Shown: positions 11,322 to 22,300 of the stretch, one piece after another
How positions within the stretch are numbered: the first letter of the stretch is position 1
Layout: each line of letters opens with the position of its first letter
NCBI GenBank assembly: GCA_023053545.1
Contig: JAKZAN010000001.1
Location: forward strand, 5,104,565 to 5,168,564
Origin: Lepidurus packardi
Taxonomy: Eukaryota > Arthropoda > Branchiopoda > Notostraca > Triopsidae
Direction: 5' to 3'
DNA: 64,000 nucleotides
Program-made: the position numbers and the translations under genes
Notes under the pieces: generated by a model
Databases searched by the model: none
Told to the model about the DNA's origin: nothing
What the model saw: only the letters and a program-made list of their open reading frames with translations

Positions 11322-12913
11322 TTAGAATTGACAGAGAGCATGATGCACTGGCATAGCCACAGCCCCTGCGCAGGAAATACCCACGGAATTAGCGAGTGAG
11401 GTAACGCCCATGGCAAACTCACGATCTTCGCGTGGAACCTTCTCAAAAATAGTAATTTTTAGAACTTTTTACGCTGTTTTTAGAAGAATTAGACCTCATG
11501 AGAAATTCGATAGAATGTGTTGACATAAGCAGCACCTGCCACTAAACCTTCAAATAAAACGCAGCCAAATACCAGCCATATGGATGGAATGAAGAGCCAT
11601 ACAGCTTCGCATGATAGTACGGCCAAATTAACGAACTGCGTAGACATTAAAGTTCCAGAATATGACAGGTATTTACTTTTGATTTGTTACTTGTAAGATG
11701 CAAAGCATCCAAACTTTATGGATTGTGAACACGTTGACTGAAGAGCGTGAAATGAAAACGCCCACTTGATAGTCAACTTGGAACCAGCGATATTGCGAAT
11801 GATGGTCGAGCCAAATATCTTTGAAGTAAAGCAGCTCAAACTAGAGAACAGTAAACGCGTTATGAAACTTTAATTCTGTTAGAAAAAATAAACCATAATA
11901 AAATTTTAAAAAATATATCAGAATTTCTACCAAGCCTTGATTGATAAAGTACTCGAAGAAATACACGAGCCCCAGGGGAACCATGTAATGGAAATACATA
12001 GGTATGCTTTTGAAACGAAATTTTAAGTCTTTCTTTTGACTCCCGTCCGTTTTGCCGAGCTCTTCTTCATCATCTAATAATGGAGAATGATCCTTGGAAA
12101 CCACTGGAGAAGGATGGTGAAGGAGTAGAAAGAAACTGCAAAGACACCAAAGTTGAAGGTCTCATTGAAGAAGCACTTCTCTTTATTTGTATACCTGGCG
12201 GCCATCAGAGCAGGAATGATCAACATGACGAGAAGAGTGTCTCTCGGATGCATTCCGGCCGTGGTTAAACCAGCATAGGAAAGCGACCCCAACAAACCCG
12301 ACGCTCCAGTTCCTGAAGCCCAGGCTGAAACGACGTGTCGATGAAACCGAGCGCTGTACTGAAGGAAAGTTACTTCGCCAAGTCCTCCACATAAAGCAGC
12401 GCAAATTACGCCCATAAAAGCTATCCACTGAGCTGTCGAGAAGGCAACGAGCACGAAACTCAAAGCGCTGAGTAACACTACTATCCAAACACGAAGCCTG
12501 TAGAAAAATAAGCAAACAACATTCCCATTTCTCAAGAAACATAAAAGTACCTCATATGCGAGAGGATAAAAGGTGCAAAAATCTTGATCGCCAAACCTGG
12601 TGCAATATCAGCTAACAAAATCGTCCCCGTAGAAACAGGATTACAATCACGTGTACTATTAATATAAATTGGAGCAGGAGTGGTCCCCTAAAAAAATTGC
12701 CCCTTTTCGATTAACTTGTCTTGAACCTACACTATGCAGACTTACATTTTTGTGGAAATCAGTGTTTAGGATGTCGTGAGCTGCGGAAAGCATAACTACA
12801 TAAGCGTAGTTATTGCAAAGACCTAGTAGCCAGTATGCTAATAAGTTGCGCTTGGTATTTGCACCCAAAAACGCCATTTTTTGACTTGGATTAAAGAGGT
12901 TCTTGCTCTTCAT
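11322..12913 (-). CDS. CLN3: CLN3/battenin, lysosomal membrane protein
   Basis: Multi-pass lysosomal/endosomal membrane protein of the battenin family; loss in humans causes juvenile neuronal ceroid lipofuscinosis. The start at 12913 begins MKSKNLF, and the first membrane helix has the family core [19 protein letters not shown]. Exon 1 is 12913-12746, exon 2 is 12687-12551 with [16 protein letters not shown], and exon 3 starts at 12497 with [12 protein letters not shown] and [18 protein letters not shown]. Later exons cover [16 protein letters not shown], then [13 protein letters not shown], then a helix with [17 protein letters not shown]. The last exon ends with [15 protein letters not shown] and a C-terminal CQF, stop at 11322. 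Frame is kept through all junctions and no breaks are seen. The 5' side is 340 bp from the hAT-A insertion. Confidence 0.95.
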
Positions 12914-13252
12914 GGGTCATCAAAACCTTGGAGAACATTAAAGGAAATTAGTATAAACATTGATTAACATAAATTTTCTAGGAATAATAAAACTAAATTA
13001 CTTCTTGAATAATATCCCTGAGAGATTTACAAGTGTTCGATCATTCTTCTTCTTTGTGTTGTTAAAGATGACAGGCGAAGTGGCATCCCATCGTCGTCTA
13101 CTGCATTAAAAATAGGTGTCGCTGTCCATTTAACTCCGATTGACTTTGGATCCAAACACGAATTTACACTATTATATTGGGATGGGCGTGCTTAGAAAAG
13201 TGCATGCTAAAGAAAGGTGATAGAAATTAGACCGTCACCGAACATTTAAATA
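12914..13252. other. CLN3 upstream region up to the transposon block
   Basis: 339 bp between the CLN3 start codon and the target-site duplication of hAT-A. It must contain the CLN3 promoter unless that lies beyond the transposon block. No gene or repeat is recognised. Confidence 0.55.
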
Positions 13253-13260
13253 ATATCGAC
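13253..13260. repeat. Left target-site duplication of hAT-A
   Basis: ATATCGAC directly precedes the element end CAGGGACGGATTT. The right copy at 30098-30105 is ATATCGAT, matching at 7 of 8 positions, which is the 8 bp duplication length expected for hAT transposition. Confidence 0.8.
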
Positions 13261-14051
13261 CAGGGACGGATTTACACCCTCGTGCGCCCTAGGCCAAAGC
13301 TCAACTTTGCGCCTCCCCCCCCCCCCCCCCAAAAAAAAAAAAAAGAAATGTTTATTAATCTTTTCCGTCTAATATATAAGTCTATTTTGAAACATACGTG
13401 CGTCTCATACAATATCTACACAGTCAGATTCAACAAGACGGAGTCTGAAACAGAACTACTGAAATTTTTTCTGCGCGCTTTGGCCCACGAAAATTCTTTA
13501 ATTGTGTCATTAAAGTCGATTGATTTTGTCAGATCTGCTTCAATGCTAAGAAGTGCAAGCGCGTTCAGTTTATTTTGTTACACTGTAGATCTTAAATGGT
13601 CCTTTATCCTTTTCAGGGAAGAAAAGGACCTTTCAGCTGAGGAGTTCGCTACTGGCGTACAAACAAACATTCATAATAGAATATCAACGTTTGGATAAAT
13701 TGTCTGTAGTCCTTTCTCTCGTAGCCATCTACATAGCGCTAAGGAGGTCTTCATCCTAATGTTGCTATCAATTACGTGACATTTGAGATGGATGAGTTCG
13801 TCACAGAGAGTGGGTTCCAAATCTTCTTTGAATATAGAGAGCAGTTTTCTTCCCTCGCTTTCAAGTTCAAGAGATGTCAGTGTCCAGAATTTCGTAATAG
13901 CAGGAAATTTCTCGCTTAATTCTTTGTAAGCAACTGACATTTTCTCTAGTTCTGCTTTTAAAATGTCCACAATCATAAGAAAAGTATTGATACGAAAGTT
14001 GTCACGCCCGCGTAACCGAACTTCCCCATCACGTGTCTCATCAGACTGAAG

Positions 14052-14060
14052 TTTCCGGAT
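14052..14060. repeat. Left 9 bp target-site duplication of the MULE
   Basis: TTTCCGGAT at 14052-14060 is repeated exactly at 17143-17151 directly outside the right terminal inverted repeat. Nine base pairs is the characteristic duplication length of Mutator-like elements. Confidence 0.9.
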
Positions 14061-14205
14061 GCATATAGCCAAAACCCAACCTGTACAAACCACAGCGTTG
14101 CCAGATCGTGTCAAAATAAGTTGAGGTCTGTGGAAAAAGCGGGGAAATTAAAAATGCTTTCACCTTTCGGAGAAACTAATCTCGCCATTCTAACTTTACC
14201 AAGTC

Positions 14206-16471
14206 ATGAAAGCGACACGTTTTTTGTTTTTCTTAAGGTTATTAATGGTGTGCACTAGTGATTTTATTGTCGAGGGTTTTATATCTGAAATCTTAGAGGA
14301 AAAATCAACTGAAGTGAAATTAAGGTGCTGCGTAAAACGCAAGGAAGATTTCAAGCTTTGGCTCTGCAAACTCAAGAAGGCTACGAACACGAAATGGATC
14401 GTGAAAAAGACCATACCCACGGTGGAGTAAGTTTCGTTTACTTTATGCGAAATAAAATTTTCCGACAAGTACGCTTACATGCCATAATCTTTGCGTAGAT
14501 TAATCTACAAGTCTGTCTAGGCGTGTCACCATTCCTCCTGCAACAAATCTAATTCAGTTGGGCAGAACAGGACAACAAAAACTACCAACTGTCAATCTAC
14601 CGTCCACGTGAAAATTAAGTAAGTAAATCGCGAAACAAAAAGGAATGATCCATATCTTCAACGAGAGGTTCCACTTCCTGCAGAAATCCTGGTAAACTTT
14701 CAACACAACCACAACTACGAGTGTGCAGACCACTGCGCTTTCTGCCAGTAGCACCTGAAACCAAACATCAATCTGAAGAGTACTTCGCAGAAGGAATGGG
14801 GCCGACAGCTGCTAGTCATTACCACAAAAGCAAAATTTGCGATCTGAGTACGGAGGAAAATTACGTGAGCAAAACACTAGCCAACATAAGCATAAATCCT
14901 TCAATGCGGCAGATAAAGTATATGTTTGAGAGCTGGAGGAAGATTAATTACGGCAAAACTTCAGCCGACATGTTCACACTTTTGGCGTCAAAAGCGGAAA
15001 AGTACAAAGAGCAAGGTAAAAAATACGGTTAGTCTACAACATAGTTGATTATTCTTACTAATTGGACTCTTATTCGTTATAACTCATTAGGCGCGACAGT
15101 TTTCTTCGATCGAGAGCCTCCTTTCTGTATTCTGGCTATGCATGACCTTTTCGTACGTGCTCAGAACATTCCGCAAGCGTCGGAAATGATCTTCGTAGAC
15201 TCCTCAAGTAGCTGTGACGCAACAATGTGTTCAGTGACGCTACTCTTCACAGCGTCGAAATGTGGAGCAATTCCTGTTTGAGAATCTCAAGCGCGAGGCG
15301 TCTGACGTTCCGCAATTCGTGAAATATTGCGAGGGGCGCTGGGAAAGAAGAAAAGAATGGGCTTTGTCTTTCCGTGTTGAGAACAAGCTGGTCACACGTT
15401 CAAACAACACGAATAACTACGCGGAGGTTACAGTCAGAGTTCTAAAGGATATAATGCTCAGGCGACTCAAGGCTTTGAATCCAGCAGTGCTTGTTGATTA
15501 TATCGTAAGCGTGCTGCCCGAGTTTTACGTAAATCGTATACTTGAGTTTGCCCATAATCGCCGCGCGGCCCCTCATCTGTACTTTCGGAGTATTTTGGAT
15601 CGAACGAAGTCGATTGCGGACGAAGATATTCATCGTCAGTCAGAGGATGAATATTTGGTGAAATGTAAAGACGAAAGCAATTGGAGAGAGTATTGCGTGA
15701 ACATCACTTACGGAGTCTGCAACTGCCTGGCTGGTTCAAATGGGGCTTTTTGCAAGCATCAGGCGGCTGTAGTTGCAAAGTTTAATTGCGCATTGCATAA
15801 TTATCCCCCTGTCAATCCCAGAGAAAGCTATTTACTAGTGAAGCTTGCACTTGCAGGTAAGTGTCCGCCGTTTGCTTTTTTCCTGGGTTTATGTGAGCGG
15901 CGAGATGTCAATGATGAAATATCCATTGATTCCGAAAATACAGCTATTACCTCTCCCACTTTCTCAGCGAAAGAAGACGCTTCGAGTAGCCAGGAGAATG
16001 CATCAATTGAAACCAATGAAGAGATTTTTCTGTAATCATCAGTGGACGAAGAGATAGAAAAGTTGGTGGAGGAAATTAAAAAGATTGGAGCGACAGTTAA
16101 GAAGACACCTTCGAGATCTCTTTTGAATGGAAAAAAAATCTTACTTACATTCCATAATACATAATTCTATTAACCCCTGTATTTCTTAGCGTTGAAGAAG
16201 AACGTTGCACAAGCACAAAGGACGAATAATTCAGTCATTGACGCACACATATCTATTTTCTGCAAACAAAACGGTGAGCATGGAATTCGGAAGAAAAATA
16301 CGCATACAGCCCACTTCTATTTCACGACGTCGACAAGGCCAACCTCGAGGATGTTCCGTTCTTCCTTCTGGAAGGCCAAGGAATGAAGATCGTAGGAGAA
16401 AACCCCGAAAAAGGCGTAGGAATTTGGCTGAAAATGTTCGACGAAATCAACCCAATGCGATGGCTCACTAA
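14206..16471 (+). pseudogene. MULE transposase with SWIM zinc finger, internally deleted
   Basis: An N-terminal cysteine-containing region (14206-14430) is followed by a helical region (14721-15032). A stretch at about 15080-15280 has FDREPPFCILAMHD and an acidic FVDSSSS segment that resembles the first part of the DDE transposase core. At about 15262-15281 the frame changes abruptly and the text jumps to the region after the core (WERRKEWALSF, then YCEGRW). The expected middle of the transposase, including later catalytic residues, is therefore absent. The SWIM finger CNCLAGSNGAFCKHQ is intact at about 15718-15762. A basic tail (about 16290-16471) with QPTSISRRRQGQPRG ends the reading. It is probably a non-autonomous deletion derivative. 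Confidence 0.82.
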
Positions 16472-17067
16472 GTGTTGACATGTTAATTATGCTACTTGGA
16501 CAATGCTGTATTTATACTATGTGTAATACGTAATACACGGACTATAAGTAATATTGTCAAATTGTTTATATCACTATGATAATCGAAACATAGCTGTAGA
16601 TTTAAAATATCAATTCTGTATGCCCAAAATAATATGGCATGAAAAATAAAACATAACTTAATAGTTACTCGTGTAAACAAAGATTATAAAAAGAAAAGCC
16701 AAAATGTTTAAATTCAGCAGCTTATGAGATTTCAAACGTCTTTCTTCACAATTTCTTTGGTTTCTGTGTAACCAATCTTAGTTTATTTATTTGTACTTCG
16801 TAATAAACATTTAAAAAAAAAATTCGATAGTTTTATCTTACCTTAAAATAAACGATAAAAAATATAATCGACCAAGAAGAAGAAAAAAGAGCTACATAAA
16901 AGATATAAGCGAGGACCGAACTTGGATTGCTGAGTCTCGAGACACCTACGTAACCTAGTTGAGCTGTGAGAGTATAGTCACTGAGAAAGTAACAAACTTG
17001 GTGAAAAGCATAATAATCTTAGCACACTAAAGCCCTTACTCTTATAAGCACCAATTTTGTCATCAAG

Positions 17068-17142
17068 TGGCAACGCTGTAAGAACTTTCCCCATGCTATT
17101 TCCCCTATCCTGGTTTGTACAGGTTGGGTTTTGGCTATATGC
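17068..17142. repeat. Right terminal inverted repeat of the MULE with internal insertion
   Basis: 17111-17142 is the exact inverse of the left end (14061-14092). The next inner segment TGGCAACGCTG (17068-17078) is the inverse of 14093-14103, but on the right these two blocks are pushed apart by about 32 bp, whereas on the left they are adjacent. Confidence 0.85.
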
Positions 17143-17151
17143 TTTCCGGAT
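17143..17151. repeat. Right 9 bp target-site duplication of the MULE
   Basis: TTTCCGGAT, identical to 14052-14060. Confidence 0.9.
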
Positions 17152-17518
17152 ACTCGAACGCTTTTCGTCGCGTTCATACACTTTCTTTTCGGAGAGATTC
17201 AGGGCTTTCTCTTCATATAAATCGAATTGTTCTCGAAGTTCCCAAATACTTAATTAGCGATTGAAGAACTTCAACAACTTCGAAAACATCAATTTCCACG
17301 CTTTGCACATACTTGTTAACTTGGTGTCGAGCTTGGTGTAATCTAAGCAACACCTTTCCCCAAAACTGTGCCATGAACGCTGTTTCAAGTCTTTGCAACT
17401 TAATCAGTACGATTCTAGCTTCTGCTCGGGTTCCTGATTTCTGAGTTTCGTCACTTTCGAGATACTTAAGAGCATCTATGATGGCAAACCAATCGTCTTT
17501 CAGTGCCCTACAGGCATC

Positions 17519-17522
17519 ATAC
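17519..17522. repeat. Left 4 bp target-site duplication of the gypsy element
   Basis: ATAC immediately before the 5' LTR and again at 24117-24120 immediately after the 3' LTR. Removing the element and one copy restores an open reading frame through the TRWSAR motif of the hAT-A transposase, which independently confirms the boundaries. Confidence 0.9.
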
Positions 17523-18005
17523 TGTCGCGCTAGGATTTGCATGCGCGATAAAGCTGTCAAGGCAATAGGCCTTGCCAGCAGTGTTAGCTCGGTCTAGTTG
17601 GCTTGACCGTTTTATTGGGGTAGTATAGGATTCCAGAATTGGGTGAACCTTCTGGTTTATGTAACTGTCTGTGTTCTGGTTTATATAACGGTGGAGGGGG
17701 GAAGCTCATCAGCCCTTCCACACCCTTTTGAAAGTAATTAAGGTCTGGGGTGAGTTCTTCCAGATGTTCTCAACCCCAGAAAAGGGTAATAATTGTTAGG
17801 TTATAAAGGGGAAGAAGAGAGTCTAAGAGGGGAGTCTAAGGAAGGGGGTTGGGAAGTAAGAGTCCCAGGAAAGAGTTAGGCTCGAGTTTGTGCTAGTGTC
17901 GTGCACGCTATGTAACCCCCATTTGTAGATCACTCGCTATAATCGAGGAATCCCTGAAATACACGCCTTGCAAAATAATACCGTGTGCGAGTTAGTGGCG
18001 TGACA
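17523..18005 (+). repeat. 5' LTR of the gypsy element
   Basis: 483 bp, starting TGTCGCGC and ending GCGTGACA (short inverted TGTC...GACA ends). A TATA-like box (TTATATAA) lies near 17680. The sequence matches the 3' LTR along its full length by eye. Confidence 0.95.
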
Positions 18006-18008
18006 TTA

Positions 18009-18026
18009 TGGTGGAGATGCGGGGTA
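18009..18026 (+). promoter_or_regulatory. Primer-binding site of the gypsy element
   Basis: TGGTGGAGATGCGGGGTA begins three bases after the 5' LTR. The leading TGG complements the universal tRNA CCA end, and the following bases would pair with a tRNA 3' acceptor arm. I cannot name the tRNA from memory. Confidence 0.75.
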
Positions 18027-18076
18027 GTCCTTGATTTAGTGAAAACAGTGATCGTGCGTGTGAGCGTGCACTGAAC

Positions 18077-19330
18077 TTGGAAGATTTGACTTATACCTTC
18101 ATGAGCGAAGAAAGTCAAGATCTCGCCGACAATTCGCGAGAACTACAAGTTTCCCGAAGCCTACGACAAAGCCTAAGGGTTCGTGGCGTCAACCCACCGC
18201 CAACACTTACGTTGTGTGCAAAGAAGCCTCCACGGGTCAACATGGCACAAGAAGGGTCGTCCTCATCACCTGGGACCACGTTCCGAGCGGCACGGGGACC
18301 GTTGCGGAAAGCCGTACCTATTCCGCGCTTTGATGGTCAGAGCGACTCCGACGCCGTCAAGTTCCTGTACGACTACGAGGAAGCGACGGATTTTAACGAG
18401 TGGATGGATGGCGATAAGGCCAGGTTCTTCGGGGCAAGTCTAGAAGGGGTGGCGTCTACGTGGTTTCGTAACGAATTCCGAAACCGAGGCCGAAGCGTAC
18501 CGGGCTGGGAAGACCTGCAAGCCTTATTCAAGAAGGCTTTTGTGCCGAAAGAAAGAGCTTACAAGAAGCTCTCGGAACTTCAAATGCGCGTTCAGCGGCC
18601 AGAAGAGACTGTGAATGTTTACAGCATTGAAATCCTCAAGCTGTGCTTCGACGTGGACTCGAAGATGCCCGACGCCCAGAAGTTGGATCACTTGTTTCGC
18701 GGCCTGCGACCCAGTATGGTAGAAGTACTTGCCCAACGTGAGATAGCAACTGTAGAAGATTTCGTGGAAGCAGCGAAGAAGCTCGAAGCCGGTCAAGAAA
18801 GGGCACGGGCATCGCAAGCGTGGTGGTCCTCGGTCACCCGGAATGCTGACAAACGTGTCTCCATTGCTGGCGTCGGTATGGTTGACGAGTTGTTTGAAGC
18901 CCATTACGGCCGTTATACCAACGTCGGTGCTGGTGCTTGTGCTGGGATCGCCCCGATTCCCCGACCTGCCGCGACGAGCGGAGTCAACGATGGAATGGAG
19001 GACCTGAGGAAGCTCATTGGCGAATTAACGACCGCAATGACCGATGGATTCCGGCAACTTAGGAGCGACCTTCGGAGCATGCAAGGTAAGGTTGGCCGTT
19101 CCCTATCCCCTAGCACTAGATCGCACGAAGGTGCCCCTGTCTGTTTCAAATGTCGCAAAACAGGGCATATAGCACGCAATTGCACAAGCGATTCTATGGT
19201 TGGGGAAAATGGACTCCCTAGTAATCAAAGAAATATAGCTAATCAAAGAAATACAGCTGGAAGGTCTTCGTTGAGCAGAGTTGACTTTCGTCAGGCACCG
19301 AACGGTTCCGAATTCGAATCGGAAAACTAG
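18077..19330 (+). CDS. Gypsy gag polyprotein
   Basis: An intact 417-residue frame. The central part (about residues 75-240) resembles the retrotransposon gag domain, with FDGQSD and a helical WFRNEFRNRG segment. Near residue 355 is a single zinc knuckle CFKCRKTGHIARNC (CX2CX4HX4C), which binds RNA. It assembles the virus-like particle. The stop at 19328-19330 is overlapped by the pol frame, which is open from 19285 in the -1 frame, so pol is presumably made by ribosomal frameshifting. An internal ATG at 18242 (MAQEGS) is an alternative start. Confidence 0.9.
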   Translation: MEDLTYTFMSEESQDLADNSRELQVSRSLRQSLRVRGVNPPPTLTLCAKKPPRVNMAQEGSSSSPGTTFRAARGPLRKAVPIPRFDGQSDSDAVKFLYDYEEATDFNEWMDGDKARFFGASLEGVASTWFRNEFRNRGRSVPGWEDLQALFKKAFVPKERAYKKLSELQMRVQRPEETVNVYSIEILKLCFDVDSKMPDAQKLDHLFRGLRPSMVEVLAQREIATVEDFVEAAKKLEAGQERARASQAWWSSVTRNADKRVSIAGVGMVDELFEAHYGRYTNVGAGACAGIAPIPRPAATSGVNDGMEDLRKLIGELTTAMTDGFRQLRSDLRSMQGKVGRSLSPSTRSHEGAPVCFKCRKTGHIARNCTSDSMVGENGLPSNQRNIANQRNTAGRSSLSRVDFRQAPNGSEFESEN

Positions 19331-22300
19331 GACTGGCGGCTCATAGGGGAGGGGTCGCCAGAATAGTACAGATCCCCATCCTTTGCAATTCCTGCCCAAG
19401 CCTTGTTAAAGAAAAAGTGTTTTGTAATAACCAAGAAGCAGTAGCCATAATAGACACCGGAGCGGGGGTTAGTGTGGTCTCGGAAGATTGGGTACTTCGG
19501 AATAAGGCCCAAGTTGAGCCTTGGGAAGGATAAGAGATTATGGTTGCTAACGGAGACTTTGCAGATATCCGGGGAGGGGTTTGGCTTACTGTTTGTCTTG
19601 CGGGAAAAGAGATTAAGACAAAAGCTGTAGTCTTTAACAATGGTTTAGCTGAGCTAATTGTGGGAAATGATTTACTTCGTCAGCTGGGTGAGATAACTTT
19701 GCGGTACGGCAAAGAAGGCTTCAGGTTGGTAGGTCACGGAGACGTTGAAAAGCAGGTATCGAGCCGGCTTGTCGGAGTGACACCTTCTGAAAATATTGCC
19801 GGTACCTCGAGAGTAATGCTGATGCAGGTAAGCGAATCATGCGCGATTAAAAATAAAGGTGAGCAGGAGATTAAGGATAGGGATAATAGCGAGGCTGTAG
19901 ACGAGGAGAAGATTGCTGTTGAAGAAAGCCTGTGTAGCTCAATGTCGTTGGAAATTGAGACGGACAGAGACTCGGTTCTCGGAGGTGTTGTTAAGGTAGA
20001 GATTGAAGAATCTCGATCGGTTCCTGCACGTTCTGTGTTACCCGTTCTCGTAGTTTTACGGAAAGAAGAGAGAGGTAGGCAGAAGTCAGATGAGCAGTTA
20101 GTAGCAAATGTGAGCCCGGAGACACTGCTAGTAGAGGCTGAGCAACGGTTGCTCATTGAAAAAGGGGTCAGTATTGGCCGAAGTCTGACTAACTTCCTGG
20201 ATGGGAAGGGAGTCGTAATGCTTACTAATTTTAGTAGCGAGGCCCAATGGGTCGGAGGGGGCACAGTTTTGGGAAGTGCCGTAGACCATGTGTCTAGGGA
20301 GGATTCAGAGGGAGAGAGTGCGGTCAGTGACGTGGATCTGGCGGGTTGTGTATCAGATCTGCTGGATCAGGATGAGCGGGGGGCTCTTTTGGAGGTTCTA
20401 GGGGAGCATAGGGGGTGTTTCGCCGCTGGCTCTTTTGATCTCGGGCTCTGTAATGCTGTCGAGCATGAAATAGATACGGGAAACGCAAAGCCCATTGCAC
20501 AAGTCCCGTACCGGAGCGCATACCGGGAGAAGGAGATTATTAGAGGGCAGGTCGAAGAAATGATAGAAACGGGAGTGGTAGAGCCTGCTAGCAGCCCATG
20601 GGCTTCACCTGTAGTTCTCGTGAGGAAGAAAGATGGTACTTGGCGTTTCTGCGTCGACTACCGGAAACTTAACTCTGTCACGGTAAGGGATGTGTACCCA
20701 CTTCCAAGGACTGACGACGCATTGGAGTCCTTGCAAGGGGCGAAGTACTTTTCAGCATTAGATCTCATGTCCGGTTATTGGCAGGTTTCAGTTAGAGAAA
20801 CTGACAGAGAAAAGACGGCCTTTATAACGCCGGACGGTCTTTATCAATTCACGAAAATGCCCTTCGGGTTGTGCAATGCCCCTGCTACGTTTCAAAGGAT
20901 GATGGATGTCATCCTAGCAGGCTTCAAGTGGCACGTTTGCTTGGTTTACTTGGACGATGTTGTAATATTTTCAAAAACTTTTGAGGAACATTTAGTAGAC
21001 ATAACATCGATCCTGTGGTGCCTAAAAGGGGCCGGTTTGAAATTAAAGCCGAGTAAATGCCATTTCGGCTGTAAGACGGTAAGCGTCCTCGGGCATGTGG
21101 TAGATTCGGACGGGATTCGACCAGACGAACAAAAGGTTAAGGCTGTACAGGACTTCCCAGTACCCCGAAACCTGACAGATGTCCGTAGCTTTTCCAGTCT
21201 CTGCTCGTATTATCGCAAGTTTGTCAAAGATTTTTCACCAAGGGCAGAGCCTCTTTCTCGACTTACTAAGAATGGTGTCCCATTTGTATGGGGTATTGAC
21301 CAACAAATGGCCTTCGAAGACTTGAAACAAGCTCTTGTGTCGTCGCCCATTCTATAGCTCACCCTGTCTTAGAAGGGGAGTTTGAAATACACCCAGACGC
21401 CTGTGACTTTGGCATTGGAGCCGTACTAGTACAAAAGCAGGACGGAATCGAGCGAGTCATCGCATATTCCAATAGGCTTATGAATAAAAGCGAACGGAAT
21501 TATTCGACGACAGAGAAGGAATGCCTTGCTCTTGTTTGGGCTGTTAGAAAATTCAGGCCTTTCGTATGGGGTAAAGCTTTTAAAGTCGTTACTGACCATC
21601 ATGCACTTTGTTGGTTAATGACTAAAAAGGAGCCCTCGGGTCGGCTAGCTAGGTGGGCTTTGTCCCTCATGGAATACGAGTTCCAGATATTTCACAGGAG
21701 CGGAAGGGTGCATAACGACGCAGATCCCTTATCCCGCAATCCCGTTGACCCTCCTGCACCAGAGGGTGAGGATGATCACGGTCCTGTAGTTTTCGCTGTT
21801 GGTTTGGCTAGTATTCCAATAAAAGACATAGAGAGAGAACAGCGAAAGGATCCCCGGTGGTCAAAAATTATCGAAATCCTGGAGAATTTGAACTCAAATG
21901 CAGTGGATCGCCGGAAGGCTAGTCAATTCACCTTACAAGACAGTAAACTTTTCAGAGCATCAGTTAAGAATGGACAAAAGCGTTTTCGACTTTGCATTCC
22001 GTCAACCCTAAAGCATGACGTATTATACGCATGTCATGATGATGTAACGGCTGGGCACCTCGGCCTAAAGCGTACATGGGACAAAGTTTCTAAAAGATAC
22101 TTCTGGCCTAAGATGGTACGCGATGTATCAAATCATGTAGTTTCGTGCGAGGACTGCCAAACGAAAAAGGGCGAGTCGTCCAAGAAGAAAGGTCTCATGG
22201 TATCAATAAAAGTTGACCGGCCATTTGAGAAAGTAGGGATTGACTTGCTTGGCGCGTTTCCTGAAACCGCAAATGGGAATAAACACATTATTGTAGCGGT

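Larger units (their letters stand above)
14061..17142 (+). mobile_element. Mutator-like element (MULE) inserted in hAT-A
   Basis: A 3,082 bp element bounded by perfect 32 bp terminal inverted repeats (14061-14092 and 17111-17142, beginning GCATATAGCC) and a perfect 9 bp duplication. The homology of the ends continues a further 11 bp (ending TTGCCA on the left), but on the right it is displaced by about 32 bp of inserted sequence between 17079 and 17110. It carries one recognisable gene on the plus strand, a MULE transposase with a SWIM zinc finger. It lies inside the C-terminal half of the hAT-A transposase and therefore postdates that element. Confidence 0.92.

Noticed and set aside
11841..12104. 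Separate small gene within CLN3
   Set aside because: It joins in frame with the preceding CLN3 exon through a TTTGCAG acceptor and matches the CLN3 luminal loop and helix; it is one exon of CLN3.
13282..13698. Plus-strand frame starting with a poly-Pro run
   Set aside because: It lies antisense to the hAT-A dimerisation domain; the proline run is the C16 homopolymer.
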